NCBI GenBank assembly: GCA_007128275.1
Contig: SKXR01000131.1
Coordinates: 1-8,833 of the forward strand
DNA length: 8,833 bases
Direction: 5' to 3'
DNA from: Kiritimatiellia bacterium
Lineage (GTDB): Bacteria > Verrucomicrobiota > Kiritimatiellia > SLAD01
The notes beneath the pieces are model-generated. The model was not told the origin of the DNA. It searched no databases and worked only from the letters and a program-made list of their open reading frames with translations. The position numbers were made by a program, and so were the translations under genes. Every line of letters begins with the position of its first letter. The stretch's first letter is position 1. Below are positions 5,434 to 8,833 of this stretch, piece by piece.

Positions 5434-6723
5434 CTATTGTTGGTTCTGCGCGGATTGGTACACCGTGCGTGCGGCCACGTTGTGTTCCCGGGCGCGGGCG
5501 ATGCAGTCGTCCATTTCCGGCGAGCGCGTGACGTCACGGCCTTTCCAGCGTCCGACTTTCACCCGCACCTCGCCGTACGGCGTGCTGACGGTTTCCGTGC
5601 GCCGCTCAAGGATTGTGCGTTTCTTGAGCGATTCGCGTACCCCGAATGTGGTGGATTCCGTGAAGATGAGATCGAGTAGGTTGTCGCGATCTTCCGATCG
5701 ACCCAATACGGTGAGGAGCGTGCCCGGACGCTGTTTCTTCATCTGAATCGGCACCGTGAATACATCCAGCGCGCCCGCCGCCATGAGCCGTTCCGTCAGC
5801 GCCCCGATGATTTCCGGGGTGGTGTCGTCAAGATTGCATTCGAGGACGAGGACGGTGTCGGGTGCCTGCCCTGCGAAGCCTTGGCGAAGCAGGGTCGGGT
5901 GTCGGGTGCCGGGTGTGAGGACGGTGTCGGGTGTCGGGTGTCGGGTGTCGGGTGTTTCAAACAGAATGGCGCGAAGGACGTTGGGGCGCTGGTTCATCGT
6001 GCGATGTCCGATGCTGTAGCCGGACGCCACAATGCGGCTGTCCGCCGCCGGTGCTTCCACGGTTTTCCACGTTGCGAGCAAGGCTGCGCCGGTCGGGGTC
6101 ACCATTTCAAAAGGTTCATCCACGGAAATCGTGGGCATGCCCTTCATCAGCTCCACCGTCGCCGGGGCGGGATTGGGATAGGTCCCGTGTGCGCAGTCGA
6201 TGGTGCCGTGTCCCATCGGTAATGCGGAAACGGAAACCTCGTCCACATCCAGTAGATGCAATCCAAGACAAGAACCGACAATGTCGGCGATGGAGTCGAG
6301 AGCGCCGACTTCGTGAAAATGAATGTGTTCAATCGTGGTGCCATGGACCTTTGCTTCCGCTTGGCCAATGCGTTGGAAGACGGCGAGGCTGGTCTCTTTG
6401 ACGGGTTCGGGTAGACGGGAGGATCGGATGATCTTCTGAATGTCGTCGAGATTTCGATGGGGCGCATCGTGGGGGGCATGGTGCGCGTGATCATGACCCT
6501 GATCATGCTGATGATGGTCGTGGGCCTCGTGCGCATGCACTGTCACCCGCGTGCCGTGGATACCGCGATCGTCGGCCGGATCGATATGTAAATGGATTCC
6601 CTCCACGGCGAGGGAGTCCAGAGTTTCCCGAAGCACGACGGGATTCACGCCCAGTTCAATCAAAGCGCCGAGGATCATGTCCCCGCTTGCTCCGCCGATC
6701 ACGTCAAAATGTAGAATCTTCAT
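5434..6723 (-). CDS. larC: LarC nickel insertion protein (pyridinium-3,5-bisthiocarboxylate mononucleotide nickel chelatase)
   Basis: LarC inserts nickel into the LarE product, in a CTP-dependent reaction, to complete the nickel-pincer nucleotide cofactor of lactate racemase (LarA) and relatives. The 429-residue protein starts with MKILHFDVIGGASGDMILGA. A His-rich stretch at 62-89 (HAHEAHDHHQHDQGHDHAHH and beyond) is typical of the family and may bind nickel. HIHFHEVGALDSIADIVG (133-150), NPAPATVELMKG (184-195) and VTPTGAALL (208-216) follow. The C-terminal domain begins at VLVLECNLDDTTPE (291-304). Residues 257-290 are a repeat-encoded insertion in the linker between the two domains; it keeps frame. 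LarC is one continuous frame here, unlike the frameshifted larC1/larC2 of lactobacilli. AAGAGG precedes the ATG. It is the second gene after larB. LarE and LarA are not in the window. Confidence 0.95.
   Translation of the reverse strand: MKILHFDVIGGASGDMILGALIELGVNPVVLRETLDSLAVEGIHLHIDPADDRGIHGTRVTVHAHEAHDHHQHDQGHDHAHHAPHDAPHRNLDDIQKIIRSSRLPEPVKETSLAVFQRIGQAEAKVHGTTIEHIHFHEVGALDSIADIVGSCLGLHLLDVDEVSVSALPMGHGTIDCAHGTYPNPAPATVELMKGMPTISVDEPFEMVTPTGAALLATWKTVEAPAADSRIVASGYSIGHRTMNQRPNVLRAILFETPDTRHPTPDTVLTPGTRHPTLLRQGFAGQAPDTVLVLECNLDDTTPEIIGALTERLMAAGALDVFTVPIQMKKQRPGTLLTVLGRSEDRDNLLDLIFTESTTFGVRESLKKRTILERRTETVSTPYGEVRVKVGRWKGRDVTRSPEMDDCIARAREHNVAARTVYQSAQNQQ
5848..5933. repeat. 17-bp direct repeat pair enclosing a 69-bp in-frame insertion in larC
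   Basis: GAGGACGGTGTCGGGTG occurs at 5848-5864 and again at 5917-5933. The offset is 69 bp, exactly 23 codons. In LarC this appears as PDTVL at residues 265-269 and again at 288-292. The segment between the copies carries a palindrome and heptamers, so the arrangement looks like an insertion with duplication of its edge, or a tandem duplication followed by change. Confidence 0.8.
5869..5894. repeat. Palindromic interspersed repeat inside larC
   Basis: CCCTGC at 5869-5874 pairs with GCAGGG at 5889-5894. Inside, GCC (5878-5880) pairs with GGC (5883-5885) around TT, making a compact stem-loop with an internal mismatch. On the coding strand it is translated as LLRQGFAGQ. I recall similar RQGF/YxGQ peptides as repeat-derived inserts in environmental bacterial genomes; that parallel is from memory and unverified. 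Confidence 0.75.
5895..5954. repeat. Heptameric tandem repeat (TCGGGTG)n inside larC
   Basis: TCGGGTG units at 5895-5901 and 5902-5908, a variant CCGGGTG at 5909-5915, then four perfect units at 5927-5954 after an 11-bp interruption. Because 7 is not a multiple of 3, each change in unit number shifts the larC frame. The array is therefore a potential slippage site, although the present copy number keeps larC open. It encodes the PDTRHPTPDTV-type peptide. Confidence 0.88.
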
Positions 6724-6742
6724 AAGCCTCTTTACATCGTCT

Positions 6743-6799
6743 CCACCGCGTTACCGCGGCGGCTACACCTCTTTCGTAGCCGCGCCGGTAACGGCGTGG
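6743..6799. repeat. Long imperfect hairpin between larB and larC
   Basis: Arms 6743-6766 and 6776-6799 are inverted complements over 24 bp, with mismatches at two CG/GC dinucleotides (20 of 24 pairs), closed by a 9-base loop. The hairpin fills most of the 80-bp gap between the larB stop and the larC start, and would form in the larB-larC transcript. No T-tract follows on the minus strand, so termination is doubtful; RNA stability control or an interspersed palindromic repeat is more likely. The two compensated CG/GC swaps within the arms suggest a diverged palindromic element. Confidence 0.8.
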
Positions 6800-6803
6800 C
6801 CGC

Positions 6804-7547
6804 CTAGGCCAGCCGATTAATCAGCGTCGCCGCCACGCCTGCGCCGAACCCGTTGTCCACGTTGACGACGGTAATCCCGGGCGCGCAGGAATTCAACATC
6901 GCGAGGAACGCGGCCAGGCCGTTGAGGTGCATGCCGTACCCGACACTCGTGGGCAGGGCGATCAGGGGACGGTCGATCAGGCCGCCGAGCACCGAGGGCA
7001 GGGCGCCTTCCATGCCGGCCACGGCGATCACGACCCGCGCCTTGCGGATGTCGTCAATACGATTGACCAGCCGATGCACGCCCGCGACGCCCACATCCGT
7101 GATGCGGTCCACCCGGCCGCCAAGAAACTCCACCGTGATGGCCGCTTCTTCTGCCACCGGCAAATCCGACGTGCCCGCGGCCACGACAGCGACCCGTCCA
7201 ACGGGTTCGATCGGTTTGTGGCCGGGAATCGTGATGATGTGCGCGATCTTATAGTGCACGGCATTGGGGTATCGAATGCGGACGGCCTCGAAATGCGCTT
7301 CCGTGACGCGGGTTGCCATGACGGCCGATCCGTCGCGGTGCAGCGCCTCGGCGATATCGACCACCTGTTCCGGTGTTTTACCCGCCGCGTAGATCACCTC
7401 CGATATGCCGCACCGTTTGGGGCGCGAGAGGTCGGCTTTAGCAAATCCCAAATCGTATTCGCGCCCGCCGCCCAGTTGTCGCAACGCCTCCTCGACCGTC
7501 AGCTCTCCGTCCGCCACGCGCTGCAATATATCCCGATGCTCACTCAT
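6804..7547 (-). CDS. larB: LarB, pyridinium-3,5-biscarboxylic acid mononucleotide synthase
   Basis: LarB carboxylates the pyridinium ring of nicotinic acid adenine dinucleotide and hydrolyses the phosphoanhydride, giving the dicarboxylated mononucleotide used by LarE. The 247-residue protein has a PurE-like (AIR carboxylase) C-terminal domain: VAVVAAGTSDLPVAEEA (119-135), DVGVAGVHRL (151-160), AGMEGALPSVLGGL (177-190), PTSVGYG (199-205) and NSCAPGITVVNVDNGFGAG (209-227). Cys211 and Glu180 appear to correspond to the catalytic Cys221 and Glu180 of Lactiplantibacillus LarB; this is an inference from motif context. The frame stays open upstream to 8003, but that part is antisense to another gene, so I start at MSEHRDILQR, a family-like N-terminus. 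Only a weak ribosome site precedes it. It is probably the first gene of a larB-larC operon. Confidence 0.95.
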   Translation of the reverse strand: MSEHRDILQRVADGELTVEEALRQLGGGREYDLGFAKADLSRPKRCGISEVIYAAGKTPEQVVDIAEALHRDGSAVMATRVTEAHFEAVRIRYPNAVHYKIAHIITIPGHKPIEPVGRVAVVAAGTSDLPVAEEAAITVEFLGGRVDRITDVGVAGVHRLVNRIDDIRKARVVIAVAGMEGALPSVLGGLIDRPLIALPTSVGYGMHLNGLAAFLAMLNSCAPGITVVNVDNGFGAGVAATLINRLA

Positions 7548-7553
7548 GAAAGG

Positions 7554-7582
7554 ATCATGTGTGGCGCATCGTTTCGGGTCAA
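7554..7582 (-). promoter_or_regulatory. Candidate promoter for larB-larC
   Basis: On the minus strand, TTGACC (7582-7577) and CATGAT (7559-7554) are 17 bp apart, a fair -35/-10 match. The predicted start of transcription would fall at or beside the larB ATG, implying a leaderless or nearly leaderless message. That would fit the weak ribosome site, but such pairs also arise by chance. Confidence 0.22.
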
Positions 7583-7600
7583 GCGGTAGTTGCGGACACG

Positions 7601-7628
7601 GAACACTGAACACTGCACACTGAACACT
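7601..7628. repeat. Heptameric tandem repeat between larB and the nuclease gene
   Basis: Four 7-bp units in tandem: GAACACT, GAACACT, GCACACT, GAACACT. The array sits in the divergent intergenic region (7548-7662), upstream of both genes. It shares the 7-bp period of the arrays at 1605-1630 and in larC. Confidence 0.88.
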
Positions 7629-7662
7629 TTCTTCCGCCCGCCCAATGTGCCAGACTGGCGGC

Positions 7663-8598
7663 ATGGCAGAGTTGATCAATACCTTTTCGTGGTCGTTCAG
7701 TGCGGCTTCGGATTTTGAGGTCTGTCGGCGCAAGCGGTACTGGAGCAAGTACGCCGCATGGGGCGGCTGGGATGCGAAAGCCCCGGAAATCGCTCGAACG
7801 GCGTATCGCCTGAACAAGATGGATTCACGGCACACGCTACAAGGGCGGGCGACCGAGGAGGCGGTGCGCTGGGTTCTGGGCGAGAAGCAAGCCGGTCGGA
7901 CCCGCACCGTGGATGAAGCGTATGAAACGGCGGCGCGTCCGCTGTTGAACGGGGCATGGAAACAATCAAAGTCGGGCGCGTGGCGGGCGGACCCGAAACG
8001 CAATGTTTGTCTGCATGAGCATTATTATCCCGAACTGCATCCGGATCTGGATCCGAAATGGCCGGAGTTTCTGAAGGAACACGTGTGTCTCTGCGTCCGC
8101 AACTTCATGGAGACCGTGCTGCCGCGGCTCGCCGAGGTTCGGGTCGAGGACGAAGTGACCATCGAAAAAATGGAGTCGTTCGAGTTGGACGGCCTTACCG
8201 TCTATGCCATCCCCGATTATGTGTATCGTCAGAATGGGGACTGGCACATTCACGATTGGAAAGCGGGTCGCCCGCATCCGGACCACATGAAACAGCTCGC
8301 CATCTACGGCTTATGGGCTCAAGTGAAACACGGCGTCCCCGCGGAACAGATCAAGGTCTACATCGAATACCTGAAAGAAGGGCGGGTTGCGATGGAACCG
8401 GTGACGGCGGCGATGTTGGACGAAGCCCGCGCGCTGATTGTCGAGTCGTCGATGGACATGGCGGACTATCTGCGCGACGGCGACGCGCGCAAAAACAAGC
8501 CGTTGCCGCGCGAGGAATGGGATATGACGCCCGACCGCCGGATCTGCGCGCGCTGCACCTTCTACGAGCTCTGCAAACCGGAATTTGAAGAGGCGTGA
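7663..8598 (+). CDS. Standalone Cas4/AddB-type PD-(D/E)XK nuclease with a predicted Fe-S cluster
   Basis: This 311-residue protein has the layout of PD-(D/E)XK (RecB-family, Cas4-like) nucleases. TFSWSFSAASDFEVCRRKRYW (7-27) contains Cys21. His57 lies in RHTLQGRATEEAV. The nuclease core has Asp185 (IPDYVY), Asp198-Trp-Lys200 (HDWKAG) and Gln211 with Tyr215 (QLAIY). The end has Cys295-x2-Cys298-x5-Cys304 (ICARCTFYELC). One N-terminal plus three C-terminal cysteines is the iron-sulphur arrangement of Cas4 and AddB. The role is probably DNA end processing in repair or defence, but there is no helicase, cas gene or CRISPR array nearby, so the partner is unknown. An ATG at 7645 would add six residues; I prefer 7663 because the family motif begins soon after it, though the ribosome site is weak for both. 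It is transcribed divergently from larB. Confidence 0.85.
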   Translation: MAELINTFSWSFSAASDFEVCRRKRYWSKYAAWGGWDAKAPEIARTAYRLNKMDSRHTLQGRATEEAVRWVLGEKQAGRTRTVDEAYETAARPLLNGAWKQSKSGAWRADPKRNVCLHEHYYPELHPDLDPKWPEFLKEHVCLCVRNFMETVLPRLAEVRVEDEVTIEKMESFELDGLTVYAIPDYVYRQNGDWHIHDWKAGRPHPDHMKQLAIYGLWAQVKHGVPAEQIKVYIEYLKEGRVAMEPVTAAMLDEARALIVESSMDMADYLRDGDARKNKPLPREEWDMTPDRRICARCTFYELCKPEFEEA

Positions 8599-8701
8599 TG
8601 GAAGTGCGCGGGCTCGCATGGCTCGCCCCTGCATGCACGCGGTTCGAAGTAACTGGAGGGCGGAGTTATACGACGCCGTGGAGACCGCGAAAACAGGGCA
8701 C

Positions 8702-8718
8702 TTTCCAACGATTGGAAA
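8702..8718. repeat. TTTCCAA-n3-TTGGAAA palindrome
   Basis: A perfect 7-bp inverted repeat around CGA. Its right half with flank (CAACGATTGGAAAA, 8706-8719) recurs exactly at 8820-8833, where the left half is replaced by GGCAGG. It may be an interspersed repeat or a protein binding site; I recall similar TTCCAA...TTGGAA palindromes as abundant in PVC-group genomes, which is unverified here. Confidence 0.7.
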
Positions 8719-8760
8719 AACGCGCGAAAAAAGTTCCCCGCCTGCCGCTTGTGCAGACGG

Positions 8761-8795
8761 GCCTGATGAGCAAACAAACATGTTTTGCATCAGGC
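8761..8795. repeat. Stem-loop downstream of the nuclease gene
   Basis: An 8-bp perfect outer stem (8761-8768 with 8788-8795) continues inward, after a two-base bulge, through CAAA (8771-8774) with TTTG (8784-8787) and CA with TG, around the loop AACA. No T-tract follows on the plus strand, so it is not a clear terminator. Confidence 0.55.
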
Positions 8796-8833
8796 AGTGC
8801 ATGGCCAAGGGCGGGCAGGCAACGATTGGAAAA

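Larger units (their letters stand above)
8599..8833. repeat. Gene-free, repeat-rich tail of the window
   Basis: No convincing gene lies here. Elements seen in order are: a direct repeat GGCTCGC at 8610-8616 and 8619-8625; the palindrome TTTCCAA-CGA-TTGGAAA at 8702-8718; a hairpin with arms 8737-8745 and 8753-8761 (one mismatch); a hairpin with arms GCCTGATG 8761-8768 and CATCAGGC 8788-8795; and a second CAACGATTGGAAAA at 8820-8833, identical to 8706-8719. A frame from the ATG at 8598 stays open to the window end, but its composition follows the repeats and I do not call it a gene. Confidence 0.6.

Noticed and set aside
5895..5954. CRISPR-like array in larC
   Set aside because: Units are 7 bp in direct tandem with no spacers, and the region is in a coding frame.
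7548..8003. N-terminal extension of larB by 152 codons
   Set aside because: The added part is antisense to the PD-(D/E)XK gene, and the family N-terminus begins at MSEHRDILQR.
8598..8833. Frame from the ATG overlapping the nuclease stop, open to the window end
   Set aside because: The translation is basic and low in conserved features, and its DNA is a run of palindromes and repeated segments; it may simply lack stops by chance.
7663..8833. CRISPR-Cas locus suggested by the Cas4-like protein
   Set aside because: No cas1, cas2 or effector gene, and no spacer-repeat array is present.

Overview
This is a bacterial chromosomal segment of moderately high GC. It has housekeeping genes on the left, a partial nickel-pincer cofactor operon in the middle right, and an unusual number of short repeats throughout. 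Several traits recall PVC-group bacteria (Verrucomicrobiota, Kiritimatiellota, Lentisphaerota): the GxxExxY gene, the pseudopilin-like protein with a DPWGSPY block, heptameric tandem repeats and a TTCCAA-n3-TTGGAA palindrome. This placement rests on recall of such genomes, not on a phylogenetic marker test, so it is tentative.

Layout, left to right. (1) The 3' part of recA (3-881) is cut by the window edge. (2) A two-gene DUF433/DUF5615 toxin-antitoxin-like pair follows (979-1557), where recX lies in the recA-recX-alaS order of enterobacteria. (3) A full-length alaS (1635-4259) starts just after a heptameric repeat and has no visible Shine-Dalgarno. (4) Two direct copies of a 102-bp palindromic repeat (4259-4360 and 4750-4851) bracket a GxxExxY PD-(D/E)XK-like gene (4369-4779). 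The last codons and stop of that gene lie inside the second copy. (5) A single-pass pseudopilin-like protein is at 4860-5423. (6) On the minus strand larB (7547-6804) leads into larC (6723-5434), with a hairpin between them. larC carries an in-frame repeat-derived insertion in its interdomain linker. (7) Divergent from larB is a standalone Cas4/AddB-type PD-(D/E)XK protein with four iron-sulphur-type cysteines (7663-8598). (8) The last 235 bp (8599-8833) look like a mosaic of interspersed palindromes.

How the parts work together. RecA and AlaRS are core functions. LarB makes the dicarboxylated pyridinium precursor and LarC inserts nickel into the bis-thiocarboxylated form; LarE and any nickel-pincer enzyme must be encoded elsewhere. 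The strongest candidate for something under-described is the 4259-4851 cassette: a nuclease-fold gene embedded in, and completed by, direct copies of a palindromic repeat. Homologous recombination between the copies could remove the gene and leave alaS, one repeat and the next gene with unchanged spacing. A second theme is three independent 7-bp-period tandem arrays with different units, next to start codons or inside a coding region.
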